In this document: piece after piece, positions 45,535 to 53,606 of the stretch
Layout of the letters: every line of letters starts with the position of its first letter
Position numbering within the stretch: position 1 is the stretch's first letter
Assembly: GCF_025244845.1 (NCBI RefSeq)
Contig: NZ_CP104264.1
Coordinates: forward strand, 2,914,001 to 2,978,000
DNA length: 64,000 bases
Source of the DNA: Arthrobacter sp. zg-Y1171
GTDB taxonomy: Bacteria; Actinomycetota; Actinomycetes; Actinomycetales; Micrococcaceae
Direction: 5' to 3'
Position numbers and translations under genes: made by a program
Notes under the pieces: model-generated
What the model was told of the DNA's origin: nothing
Seen by the model: the letters and a program-made list of their open reading frames with translations, nothing else
Database searches by the model: none

Positions 45535-47487
45535 TCAGTCCAGTCCGCGCAGGTCCAGGACCAGCTCGGACTCGCCGCCGGCCTGCAGCACTACCGGAAT
45601 GCCCCAGTCCTGCTGGTACATGTGGCAGGCCGCGTGGTCCGGGATCTCCCCGCCCGGCTCTCCGTCGCAGGCGGCAGCACGGGCGGTGATGTGGAGTACT
45701 CCATCCGTCACCGTGTCGGAGAGCACGAGCTCACGGGTCAGCCCCGTGGCCGTACCGCCGCCGGAAACGAGCAGTGCCTCCGGGGAGGCGGAGATCTTTA
45801 ACTGCGTGGGATCGCCCCAGCGGTCATCGAGCTTCTGGCCCTTGGGAGCGGCAAAGCGCACCGTCAGGGACATTGGTCCGGCTTCCACGGGGGTCTTCGG
45901 CCGCTGCGTCTGCCGGGCGCCTTCATCCACGGACTGGGCTTCCTTCGGGATGGGCAGGCGGACCAGCTGGTGCCGGTTGGACTCGACCACAATCAGCAGC
46001 GGTTCGGCGGCGCTGTTGTCCACCAGCACGTCCGAAGGCTCGGAAAGTCCGCGGGCCAGGGTGGACACGGTGCCCGTGACCGGATCGTAGCGCCGCACCG
46101 CACCGTTGTAGGTGTCGGCAACGGCCACGGAACCGTCCGGCAGCACGGCTACGCCCAGCGGGTGCTGCAGCCGGGCCTGGGAGGCGGCGCCGTCGCGGAA
46201 GCCAAAGTCGAACAGGCCGGTGCCGACGGCGGTTTCCACCTGGATGCCGGTGCCGTCCAGGGACAGCTTGCGCAGGGCGGACGTCTCGGAGTCCGCCACC
46301 CAGAGGTTTCCTTCGTTGTCTTCGGCGAGGCCGGAGGACTGGGCGAACCAGGCCGCGGAGGCGGCACCGTCGAGCAGGCCTTCCAGTCCCGTGCCGGCCA
46401 GGACGGCTACGGCCCCGGTTACCGGATCAAAGCTGAAGATCTGGTGGGTGCCGGCCATGGCGATGACCAGCTGCTGCAGCTTCGAGGACCAGACCAGGTC
46501 CCACGGCGAGGACAGCGAAATGTTGAGCGGGTCGGCGCCCAGCAGATCGGAGGAATCGGAGGGGGCACTGTCCCCCGCGGCTTCACCGGATCCGGCGGAT
46601 GCCGCACCCGCCTTGGTCTGGTTCCCGGCGTCCAGCAGCCGCTGCACGCCGTTGCCGGCGATGGTCTGGACGGCACCGGTAGCGAGGTTCACCAAACGCA
46701 GGCGGTGGTTGACCGTGTCCGCCACTACGACGTCGTACCCTGCCTTTTCCGCCACGTCGGCAGGCAGCAGGGCCACACCCTGGGGTTCGTTGAAGCGTGC
46801 CGTCCCGGCGTCGCCGTCCCGCCAGCCCTTGGTGCCGTCGCCGATGGTCCGGCGGACGCCCGTCAGGTCCGCTTCCAGCTCCACGAGGCGGTGGTGGCCC
46901 GTATCGGCAACCAGGAAGGTGCCCCCGGGCAGCGCGGTCACCTTTCCCGGGAACCGCAGGTCCCCGGCGGTGGGTTCAGCCGGGACGTAGGGGCCGTCGC
47001 CGCGGTGCAGTGTCCCCTTGGCCTCGTGTTCCTCCACAAGCTCGGCCACAAGCGATTCCAGGCCCGCTGCGTGCCCTTCGCCGGACAGGTGCGCCACGAT
47101 GTACCCCTCGGGGTCCAGGACCACCAGGGTGGGCCAGGCACGGGCGGTGTAGGCCTGCCAGGTGAGCAGCTCCGGGTCATCCAGCACGGGGTGGTGGATT
47201 TCGTAGCGCTCCACAGCGGCGGCGAGGGCCACCGGGTCCGCTTCGTGCTCGAACTTCGGGGAATGGACTCCCACCGTGACCAGCACGTCGGAGAACTTTT
47301 CCTCCAGGGGCCGGAGCTCGTCCAGCACGTGCAGGCAGTTGATGCAGCAGAAAGTCCAGAAATCCAGCAACACGATCTTGCCGCGGAGATCCTCCAGGTT
47401 CAGCTGCCGGCCGCCGGTGTTCAGCCAGTTGCGGCCCTCAAGCTCCGAGGCCCGCACCCGGTATCCGGCGCGCACGGTTTCAGTCAT
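45535..47487 (-). CDS. NHLRC2-like thioredoxin-domain and NHL-repeat protein
   Basis: 650 residues. The N-terminal thioredoxin-like domain carries FCCINCLHV (C47-C48-I-N-C51) after WTF, the same unusual CCINC motif as animal NHLRC2. NHL repeats forming a beta-propeller follow (GVALLPADV, VVADTVNHRLRLVNL, and others), then a C-terminal beta-sandwich-like region. A redox or scaffold role is inferred; the substrate is unknown. Its start is within the last base of the CtaG stop (TAATG), so the two are translationally coupled. Confidence 0.9.
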   Translation of the reverse strand: MTETVRAGYRVRASELEGRNWLNTGGRQLNLEDLRGKIVLLDFWTFCCINCLHVLDELRPLEEKFSDVLVTVGVHSPKFEHEADPVALAAAVERYEIHHPVLDDPELLTWQAYTARAWPTLVVLDPEGYIVAHLSGEGHAAGLESLVAELVEEHEAKGTLHRGDGPYVPAEPTAGDLRFPGKVTALPGGTFLVADTGHHRLVELEADLTGVRRTIGDGTKGWRDGDAGTARFNEPQGVALLPADVAEKAGYDVVVADTVNHRLRLVNLATGAVQTIAGNGVQRLLDAGNQTKAGAASAGSGEAAGDSAPSDSSDLLGADPLNISLSSPWDLVWSSKLQQLVIAMAGTHQIFSFDPVTGAVAVLAGTGLEGLLDGAASAAWFAQSSGLAEDNEGNLWVADSETSALRKLSLDGTGIQVETAVGTGLFDFGFRDGAASQARLQHPLGVAVLPDGSVAVADTYNGAVRRYDPVTGTVSTLARGLSEPSDVLVDNSAAEPLLIVVESNRHQLVRLPIPKEAQSVDEGARQTQRPKTPVEAGPMSLTVRFAAPKGQKLDDRWGDPTQLKISASPEALLVSGGGTATGLTRELVLSDTVTDGVLHITARAAACDGEPGGEIPDHAACHMYQQDWGIPVVLQAGGESELVLDLRGLD

Positions 47488-49697
47488 TAACGATCTCCTT
47501 GATCCGGGGTCCCGGCATCACGCTGTGCCAGGTTTGCAAACATGTTGTTGTAAGCAGTCAGATCGGCGTCATTATTCCGCTCCGCTGCGCGGTCCAGCCG
47601 CCGGGTTTCCCGGGCGTCGCTCTTGGACCACTGATAAGCCACCCCGATGGCCACGAACAGGGTCGGAATTTCACCGATTCCCCACATCAACGAACCGCCC
47701 AGCTGCTGGTCCGCCAGGGCCGACAGTCCCCATTCCCGGCCCATGTTCCCGAAGTAGGAAGCCTGGATCAATGCCGTTCCGCCCATCACCGCCACTCCGA
47801 AGAAGGCGTGGAAGGCCATGGTGGCGAGCAGGATCACCAGGCGCAGCGGGTACGGCGCGCGGCCGGGCAGCGGGTCGATCCCGATCATCGTCAGGATGAA
47901 GATGTAACCGGTCAGCAGGAAGTGCACCACCATCAGCTCGTGCCCAACGTGTTCGCGCAGGGCCAGCCCGAAGAGGTCCGAATAGTAGAAGACCACAATG
48001 GAGCCGGCAAAGTTCACGGCGGCCACGATCGGGTTGGTGATGATCTTCGAGAAGCGTGAATGCACTCCGATGAGGATCCATTCCCGGATCCCGCGGGTAC
48101 CGTCGGTGCGGGGAGTCAGTGCCTTGAGCGCCAGGGTGACCGGGGCTCCCAGGACGAGGAACAGCGGCACCACCATGGTCAGGGCCATGTGCGCCAGCAT
48201 GTGCGTGCTGAACAGGACCATGCCGTAAACCTGCGGCGCGCCGCAGGTGATGTAGCCGAGGGCCAGCAGGCCAACCAGCCAGCAGGCCGTGCGCCGGACC
48301 GGCCATTTGTCTCCACGGCGGCGCAGCCGCACCGCGCCGATGAGATAGGACGTGGCCAGCGTCAGGATGACGGCAACCCAGAGCCAGTCCGGCCGCCACT
48401 CGGTGAGGTAGCGTTCCGGCGTCAGCTCGGGCGGGAGGTCGTAGCCGGTCAGGATACGAGCCGGGGAGGCATCCTGGGGAAGCTCTTCGGAACGCGGCGG
48501 CGCGGTGCGGCCCAGGGCCACGGCCACGCCGGACACGGCACCCATCACGGCCAGTTCCACGGCAATGAGCTGCCACAGCACCCGTTGGGCCGACAGCCCT
48601 CCGTTGGGGACCGCCGTGCCGGCGGGCACCGGGGTACGGGACGGGTGGGAACCGGCGAGGCGCGGAATGATCCAGTTGCGGTGCATCAGCCCCAGAACGC
48701 CCAGGAGCAGCGTGAGCCCGGCTTTGGTGAGGACCAGGCCGCCCCAGGGCGTCCCCAGCTGGTCCAGCGAATTGATCCGCAGGGACGCATTGACGACGCC
48801 GGAGAGGAAGACCAGCGCGAAGGCGAAGCCGGCGAGGGCCGAGAACCTGGCAAGGACTACGCCCGTGATGGAACCCAGCTGCCTGGATACGACGGCCAGG
48901 ACAATGATTCCGCCGATCCAAAGGCATACGCCCAGCAGGTGCAGCCCGATCGAGTTCACCGCTGCGGCATGATCGTCCCCGCCGGCGGAGTGCCCGATCA
49001 GGGCGGTGGGGAGCAGGGCGCCGACGGCGAGGACCAGTGTGAAGGCCAGCATGCCGAGGGACCGCACGCCGAAGGACAGTGCGGTGACTACGGCGGCGAT
49101 GATGCTCACTGCCAGCCAGGCCCGGCCGGTGGAAAAGTCAGTCAGGAAGGACGCCAGGCCCGCCGTGTAGGTGGAGTCGGTGCCGAGCGGCAGGCCGGAA
49201 ACATCCGAGTACGTAAACACCATCACCGCCAGCGCGGAGAGCGTCCAGACGACCGCGGCAACCGAGGTCAGGGTCAGCGCACGGGTGAACGCAGGATGCT
49301 CGGGCTCAGCAGGTGCAGGCCGGCCGGACGTGTTTTTCCGCACGCGTCGAAAATTCAGGCTTTTGGGCAGGATCGTCACGGCGAAAACAAGCGAGCCTAT
49401 AACGGCAGCCATGGAAATATTCTGCACGGCCTTCGCTGCGGGGAGCGCCCAGCGGGTCAGCGATCCGGGATCCCCCAGCTGCGTTGCTCCGGCGGCACCG
49501 GTGAAAAGCATGGCCGCTGCCAGGGCGATGAAGGCGAGGGCGCCGGCGGCTGCAAGCCAGCCGGTGCGCACGCCGGGAACAGCGCTGCTGCTCGCCCCTG
49601 CTGCGCTTGGGTCGCCCCCGTTGCCGTGCTGCGGAAGCCGCGAACTGCCGGCGGGGCGATCGGTCTGGGTTTTGACGGATTTTGGCACAGTACCCAT
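47487..49697 (-). CDS. CopD-CtaG fusion: copper resistance and cytochrome oxidase assembly protein
   Basis: 736 residues with about fifteen membrane segments. The N-terminal half fits CopD (copper import or resistance; HSAGGDDHAAAVNSIGLHLLGVCLWIGGIIVLAVVS). The C-terminal half fits CtaG of the Caa3_CtaG family (YGMVLFSTHMLAHMALTMVVPLFLVLGAPVTL, HELMVVHFLLTGYIFILTMIGIDPLPG). This fusion is common in actinobacteria and delivers copper to cytochrome oxidase. Coupling with the thiol protein downstream suggests a shared role in oxidase maturation. Confidence 0.92.
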   Translation of the reverse strand: MGTVPKSVKTQTDRPAGSSRLPQHGNGGDPSAAGASSSAVPGVRTGWLAAAGALAFIALAAAMLFTGAAGATQLGDPGSLTRWALPAAKAVQNISMAAVIGSLVFAVTILPKSLNFRRVRKNTSGRPAPAEPEHPAFTRALTLTSVAAVVWTLSALAVMVFTYSDVSGLPLGTDSTYTAGLASFLTDFSTGRAWLAVSIIAAVVTALSFGVRSLGMLAFTLVLAVGALLPTALIGHSAGGDDHAAAVNSIGLHLLGVCLWIGGIIVLAVVSRQLGSITGVVLARFSALAGFAFALVFLSGVVNASLRINSLDQLGTPWGGLVLTKAGLTLLLGVLGLMHRNWIIPRLAGSHPSRTPVPAGTAVPNGGLSAQRVLWQLIAVELAVMGAVSGVAVALGRTAPPRSEELPQDASPARILTGYDLPPELTPERYLTEWRPDWLWVAVILTLATSYLIGAVRLRRRGDKWPVRRTACWLVGLLALGYITCGAPQVYGMVLFSTHMLAHMALTMVVPLFLVLGAPVTLALKALTPRTDGTRGIREWILIGVHSRFSKIITNPIVAAVNFAGSIVVFYYSDLFGLALREHVGHELMVVHFLLTGYIFILTMIGIDPLPGRAPYPLRLVILLATMAFHAFFGVAVMGGTALIQASYFGNMGREWGLSALADQQLGGSLMWGIGEIPTLFVAIGVAYQWSKSDARETRRLDRAAERNNDADLTAYNNMFANLAQRDAGTPDQGDR

Positions 49698-49812
49698 TCT
49701 CTACCCGCTGTAAAAATAGGGCCAATCATTGTCGCGGCTGTCACGGGTTTGCAGCCGGTGCGGCCGCGGCGGCATTTCGGCTGGGCTCCCCGGCCGGTAC
49801 CCGAAAACACGG

Positions 49813-49843
49813 GAGGGCCGGCATCTTCGCGATGCCGGCCCTC
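49813..49843 (-). terminator. Intrinsic terminator of hup
   Basis: A perfect 13-bp stem pairs 49813-49825 with 49831-49843 around 5 bases. On the minus strand it ends near CCGTGTTTTCGG. It is downstream of the HU stop at 49878. Confidence 0.8.
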
Positions 49844-49877
49844 TCAAATGCTGCGGCAGGTTGCCGCTGGTGTTCTG

Positions 49878-50165
49878 CTACTTCTTGGTGGAGACGGCAG
49901 CCTTCAGCTTGGAGCCGGCGGTCAGCTTGACGCTGTGGCCTGCCGGGATCTGAATGGTTTCGCCGGTCTGCGGGTTGCGGCCCGTACGTGCAGCGCGGTC
50001 GGTGCGCTCAACTGCCAGCCAACCCGGGATGGTGATCTTCTCGCCCTTGGCAACGGAATCTACGAAGATGTCGAAGACGGCATCCAGCACGCCGTTGACT
50101 GCGGTCTGGCTGTTGCCGGACTTTTCTGCAACTGCGGCAACAAGTTCACTGCGGTTCATAGCCAA
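49878..50165 (-). CDS. hup: DNA-binding protein HU
   Basis: 95 residues. It bends DNA and organises the nucleoid. The sequence MNRSELVAAVAEKSG, the beta arm GRNPQTGETIQIPAGHSVKLTAGSKLK and the helical core match HU. The start is taken as TTG 50165, because AGGAGG is 7 bases upstream of it but 13 from ATG 50159. Confidence 0.96.
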   Translation of the reverse strand: MAMNRSELVAAVAEKSGNSQTAVNGVLDAVFDIFVDSVAKGEKITIPGWLAVERTDRAARTGRNPQTGETIQIPAGHSVKLTAGSKLKAAVSTKK

Positions 50166-50454
50166 TTTATGTCCTCCTGGACTCTGGGGTAACTCGAGCG
50201 GAACGCGGATGCGAAACCGCCGCTGTTCGAAAACTTACCAGCTTGGACCCCCAACTCCGGCAAAAACCCCTGCATTTAGCGGATTTTTCCCGATAACCCG
50301 GCCGAAAAGTGGCTTTTTGCCCTCAATAAGCAGTCAACTCGCGTGGAAGCTGGTCCCGTGATATGCGGTTGCCGGCGGGGCCGTCGGAGCCGGCGCCCGC
50401 GGGTCTTGTTCCTCCGCCGCGGGGCCTCGGCCGACCCCGCCCCGCATCCGGTGT

Positions 50455-50497
50455 GCAGATAACGGGCTTATCCGGGGCCCGTAACCCCGATATCTGC
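50455..50497. repeat. Nested inverted repeat
   Basis: Outer arms of 7 bp and inner arms of 6 bp are both perfect. An alternative pairing GATAA/TTATC (50458-50462 with 50468-50472) competes with it. Confidence 0.7.
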
Positions 50498-50598
50498 GCT
50501 ATCAGTGCCGGACCGGCCTCCGGACGGGTGGGACAGCGAAATCCTTGTCAGGGAATTCCATCCGGTGAGGCCGGCCCGCAAAAGGGTCGTTAACAGCA

Positions 50599-50631
50599 AG
50601 AAGGACGGCCCCGTTGAGGGACCGTCCTTCT
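50599..50631 (-). terminator. Hairpin downstream of rpsN
   Basis: A 10-bp arm (50599-50608 with 50622-50631) extends by CCC/GGG toward the loop with one bulge. It lies 18 bases after the rpsN stop on the minus strand. Confidence 0.65.
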
Positions 50632-50648
50632 AAAGCGGTAGGCAGTGC

Positions 50649-50954
50649 TTACCAGCTGGACTTCTTGATGCCCGGCAGTTCGCCTGCGTGGGCCATGTTG
50701 CGGAAACGCACACGCGAGATACCGAACTTCTGGAGGGTACCGCGGGGGCGGCCGTCAATCTGGTCGCGGTTACGAAGGCGGACCGGGGAAGCGTTGCGCG
50801 GAAGCTTCTGCAGGCCGAGGCGTGCAGCTTCGCGGGCTTCGTCGGTAGCGTTAGCGTCGACCAGGGTCTTCTTCAGTTCGAGGCGCTTGGCAGCGTAGCG
50901 CTCAACAACAACCTTGCGCTGCTCATTGCGGGCAATCTTGGACTTCTTTGCCAT
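50649..50954 (-). CDS. rpsN: 30S ribosomal protein S14 (zinc-free form)
   Basis: 101 residues without cysteine, so it lacks the CxxC zinc pairs of the zinc-binding S14. It has the C-minus family sequence [23 protein letters not shown] and [34 protein letters not shown]. It is the third gene of rpmB-rpmG-rpsN, with 2 bases between it and rpmG. Confidence 0.97.
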   Translation of the reverse strand: MAKKSKIARNEQRKVVVERYAAKRLELKKTLVDANATDEAREAARLGLQKLPRNASPVRLRNRDQIDGRPRGTLQKFGISRVRFRNMAHAGELPGIKKSSW

Positions 50955-50956
50955 TC

Positions 50957-51124
50957 TTAGCGCTCCTCACGGAAATCGACGTGCTGGCGGATCTTGGGAT
51001 CGTACTTCTTCAGAACCATACGATCCGGATCGTTACGACGGTTCTTGCGAGTTACGTAGGTGTAGCCGGTGCCCGCAGTGGACTTCAGCTTGATGATCGG
51101 ACGTACGTCCTTGTCCTTAGCCAC
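50957..51124 (-). CDS. rpmG: 50S ribosomal protein L33 (zinc-free form)
   Basis: 55 residues from GTG 51124, read as [20 protein letters not shown], then [23 protein letters not shown]. No cysteine is present, so it is the type that needs no zinc. Its start shares one base with the rpmB stop (TAGTG) and its stop is 2 bases from rpsN. Its short length could easily make it missed. Confidence 0.97.
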   Translation of the reverse strand: MAKDKDVRPIIKLKSTAGTGYTYVTRKNRRNDPDRMVLKKYDPKIRQHVDFREER

Positions 51125-51360
51125 TACAGCTTCACACCCTTCGCGATCAGATCGGTAACAACAGCGTCGATGCCGCGGATGTCAATCGTCTTGATGCCGC
51201 GTGCAGAAACCTGCAGCGTCACGTTGCGGCGCAGGGACGGAACCCAGTAGCGCTTCTTCTGAATATTCGGGTCGAACCGACGCTTGTTGCGGCGGTGCGA
51301 GTGCGAAATGCTGTGACCAAAGCCGGGGATGGCTCCGGTTACCTGGCAGTAAGCTGCCAT
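51124..51360 (-). CDS. rpmB: 50S ribosomal protein L28
   Basis: 78 residues from ATG 51360, with GGAGGAGAG upstream; an earlier ATG in frame has no such site. It has [33 protein letters not shown] and [18 protein letters not shown], typical of L28. A single Cys means it lacks the paired cysteines of the zinc-binding form. It is the first gene of the operon. Confidence 0.97.
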   Translation of the reverse strand: MAAYCQVTGAIPGFGHSISHSHRRNKRRFDPNIQKKRYWVPSLRRNVTLQVSARGIKTIDIRGIDAVVTDLIAKGVKL

Positions 51361-51734
51361 GATCTCTCCTCCAGTTGTAGTAAATATGACGGTCCTCAAA
51401 AAACAGACACAAGGCGGAAGCGCCTAAGCACCTGCCATAAAGAGCGTCCCGCCACCAGTTTTGACACCGTTATTACTGCGACTTTCCGGAGGTTAACCTG
51501 GCGGGGTGAGATCCAGCCGAAGTGCCTCGCCGCGGGGAAGACGGTGAAGTTCAGGCAGCCGAACGGGAGAACCCGGCTCGACAGCCTTCAATTCTAGGTT
51601 TATACGGGTGGCCGTGCAAATACTCCCCTGCCCGCGCGGAGCGGAACAGGTTAACACACACACGACTTAACGCCTCTCTATCCTAGGGGCAACGGGCGTT
51701 TCGTTCAAACTCGGAGGTACCTGCGTGCCGGGTA
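51361..51734. other. 374-bp intergenic region with no recognised gene
   Basis: It contains the rpmB upstream sequence and the 3' side of the GlgC-family gene. I looked for an actinobacterial Zur-type inverted repeat and saw none. A terminator for the GlgC gene is not obvious either. Confidence 0.5.
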
Positions 51735-52877
51735 TCACGACGACGGCGCGTCCGCCTTTGAATCGCGTCCCACCACGGCCACGCCGTTTTCGGGATCCAG
51801 CTCCGCGCCGTCCAGTTTCCGCCCTCCGCCGATCACCGTCGTGGAGTCCACGATCAGGTTTGCGATCCGCGCTCCGGACCGGACCACCACGCCGTCCAGC
51901 AGCACGCAGGAATCCACTTCGGCACCGGCCTCCACTACTGCACCGGCGCTGAGAACGCTGCGGCGGACGCTGCCTTCGACCCGGGCACCGGGAGACAGCA
52001 GGCTCTCCACGGCGACACCGTTCGGCCCGACATAGGCCGGCAGCCGCCGCGGGCTGGCGGAGAGGATCGGCCACTGCGGATCATCAAAATCCAGGCCGTT
52101 GCCCTCGATCAGGTCCAGGTGCGCCTGGTGGTAACTGCGCGGCGTGCCCATGTCCCGCCAGTACCCCGGCAGCCGGTATTCCACGACCTTTTCCTGCTCC
52201 ACCAGGTAGGGAATGAGCTGGTCGCCGTAATCCTCGAGCTGGCCGTCCCGCTTCACCAGGGTGTCCAGTGCGTTCAGGAGGACATCGGTGTCATAGAGGA
52301 AGATCTCCGCCGCCACCAGGTCCGTCTTCGGGTCCTGGGGCTTGTACTCGAATCCGGTGACCAGCCCGTCGGTTACCTCGACCACCCCGTGGTCTCCCGG
52401 GTTGTTGTTGATCTTCGTGGTGACCAGGGTCAGGGCCGCCCCGTTTGCCTGATGCGTTTCGACGACGTCGCGGTAGTCCAGACGGTAGAGATGGTCGGCG
52501 CTGAGCACCAGCACGAGGTCCGGATCAAATTCGCGGATGTACTCCGCCTGGCGGTACAGCGCGTCCGCGTTGCCCTGGGCGAAGCCTTCGCCGTCGCCGC
52601 CTTGGAAGGGCGGAAGCACCCGCAGCCCGCCCTGGGTGCGGTCAAGGTCCCAGGGCCGCCCGCTGACCATCTGGTCATTGAGCGACTGGGGCTTGTACTG
52701 CTCCACAATCCAGACATCGCCGAAGCCGCTGTTGTGCAGGTTGGAGAGGGAAATGTCGATGAGGTTGTAGGACCCGGCAACCGGGATGGCCGGTTTCGCT
52801 CGGTGGTCCGTTAAGCTGCCCAACCGTCCGCCGGCACCGCCGGCGAGGACTACGGTCAGGATTCGGGGTACGCGCAT
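51735..52877 (-). CDS. Glucose-1-phosphate adenylyltransferase (GlgC)-family protein
   Basis: 380 residues. The nucleotidyltransferase domain begins TVVLAGGAGGRLGSLTDHRAKPAIPVAG, with the GlgC pyrophosphorylase signature. YNLIDISLSNLHNSGFGDVWIVEQYKPQ, NADALYRQAEY and LSADHLYRLDYRDVVETH (substrate Asp) follow. A left-handed beta-helix domain with hexapeptide-like repeats ends the protein. It would make ADP-glucose for glycogen or trehalose, but the sequence differs from ordinary GlgC, so another sugar nucleotide is possible. A start with GAGAGG upstream is at 52877. Confidence 0.82.
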   Translation of the reverse strand: MRVPRILTVVLAGGAGGRLGSLTDHRAKPAIPVAGSYNLIDISLSNLHNSGFGDVWIVEQYKPQSLNDQMVSGRPWDLDRTQGGLRVLPPFQGGDGEGFAQGNADALYRQAEYIREFDPDLVLVLSADHLYRLDYRDVVETHQANGAALTLVTTKINNNPGDHGVVEVTDGLVTGFEYKPQDPKTDLVAAEIFLYDTDVLLNALDTLVKRDGQLEDYGDQLIPYLVEQEKVVEYRLPGYWRDMGTPRSYHQAHLDLIEGNGLDFDDPQWPILSASPRRLPAYVGPNGVAVESLLSPGARVEGSVRRSVLSAGAVVEAGAEVDSCVLLDGVVVRSGARIANLIVDSTTVIGGGRKLDGAELDPENGVAVVGRDSKADAPSS

Positions 52878-52913
52878 GCTGTGGTGCCTCTCATCGTGCC
52901 GTGGATATCGAGC

Positions 52914-52939
52914 GTTAGCTCAGTACTAACCACGTTAAC
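52914..52939. promoter_or_regulatory. Inverted repeat upstream of the GlgC-family gene
   Basis: GTTAG (52914-52918) and CTAAC (52926-52930) are inverted with 7 bases between. A GTTAAC palindrome follows at 52934-52939. It lies 37 bases upstream of the start at 52877 and may be an operator. Confidence 0.4.
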
Positions 52940-52975
52940 AAGGGCAGGCACCCGGGCAACAAGTTGACTTTGGCG

Positions 52976-53470
52976 CTACGGTGCCTGATTCGGCCCGAGA
53001 ATGCCGTTGCCGGGGTCGAGGCGGGCGAGTATCTTCTTTCCCACCCGTTCCAGATCCGCGACGTCTTCGTCGGAGAGGGCATCGAAGACCGCCTTCCGGA
53101 CGGATTCAACATGTTCCGGCGCGAGTCCTTCGAGGGCGGCCATGCCTTCATCCGTCAGTGCCGCCGTCGTCACCCGGGCATCCGCAGGCGAGGGAGTCCG
53201 GGACATCCAGCCGCGCTGCTCCAGTTTCTTCACCACATGGGAAAGCCGGGACAGCGAAGCGTTGGAGCGCGCGGCCAGCTCGCTCATCGGCAGGGACCTG
53301 CCTTCGGCCTCGGAGACCATGGCCAGGACGTGGTAATCGAAGAGGGTGATCCGCGCACGGCGGAACAGATCGGCGTCGAGCGCGGCCGGGAGAAGGCCCG
53401 ATACCGCGTACAGGGCCAGCCAGGCCTGCCGTTCCGGGGCGCTTAGCCAGCGGGGGGTGCTCTCAGTCAT
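52976..53470 (-). CDS. MarR-family transcriptional regulator
   Basis: 164 residues from ATG 53470, with GAGAGGAA upstream. The winged helix is clear: LAARSNASLSRLSHVVKKLEQRGWMSRTPSPADARVTTAALTDEG, with the DxR wing motif. Flanking helices make the dimer interface. Its ligand and targets are unknown. It sits between the GlgC-family gene and the ProP-like gene on the same strand and may regulate either, or itself. Confidence 0.92.
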   Translation of the reverse strand: MTESTPRWLSAPERQAWLALYAVSGLLPAALDADLFRRARITLFDYHVLAMVSEAEGRSLPMSELAARSNASLSRLSHVVKKLEQRGWMSRTPSPADARVTTAALTDEGMAALEGLAPEHVESVRKAVFDALSDEDVADLERVGKKILARLDPGNGILGPNQAP

Positions 53471-53547
53471 CCCGGCGTTCCTCTCGTCAAAGCTTTACGT
53501 TTCAATGATCGCAGGGTTGGGGCTGCGCTCCAACCGGTGCCCAACGG

Positions 53548-53588
53548 CAGGAGCCGGCCGGTCGCGCGGGGCGTCCGGCCGGCTCCTG
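53548..53588 (-). terminator. GC-rich 14-bp hairpin after the ProP-type gene
   Basis: Perfect arms 53548-53561 and 53575-53588 enclose 13 bases. No T run follows, so it may act as a stabiliser or a weak terminator. Confidence 0.55.
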
Positions 53589-53606
53589 TGGCTGGCGGTA
53601 TTGCGG

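Larger units (their letters stand above)
50166..50648. other. 483-bp intergenic region with nested inverted repeats
   Basis: The hup 5' region is at its left end and the ribosomal operon terminator at its right. In the middle, GCAGATA (50455-50461) and TATCTGC (50491-50497) enclose ACGGGC (50462-50467) and GCCCGT (50477-50482). No convincing protein frame is present. Confidence 0.6.

Noticed and set aside
51361-51480. Zur operator upstream of rpmB
   Set aside because: No inverted repeat resembling the actinobacterial Zur box was found by eye.
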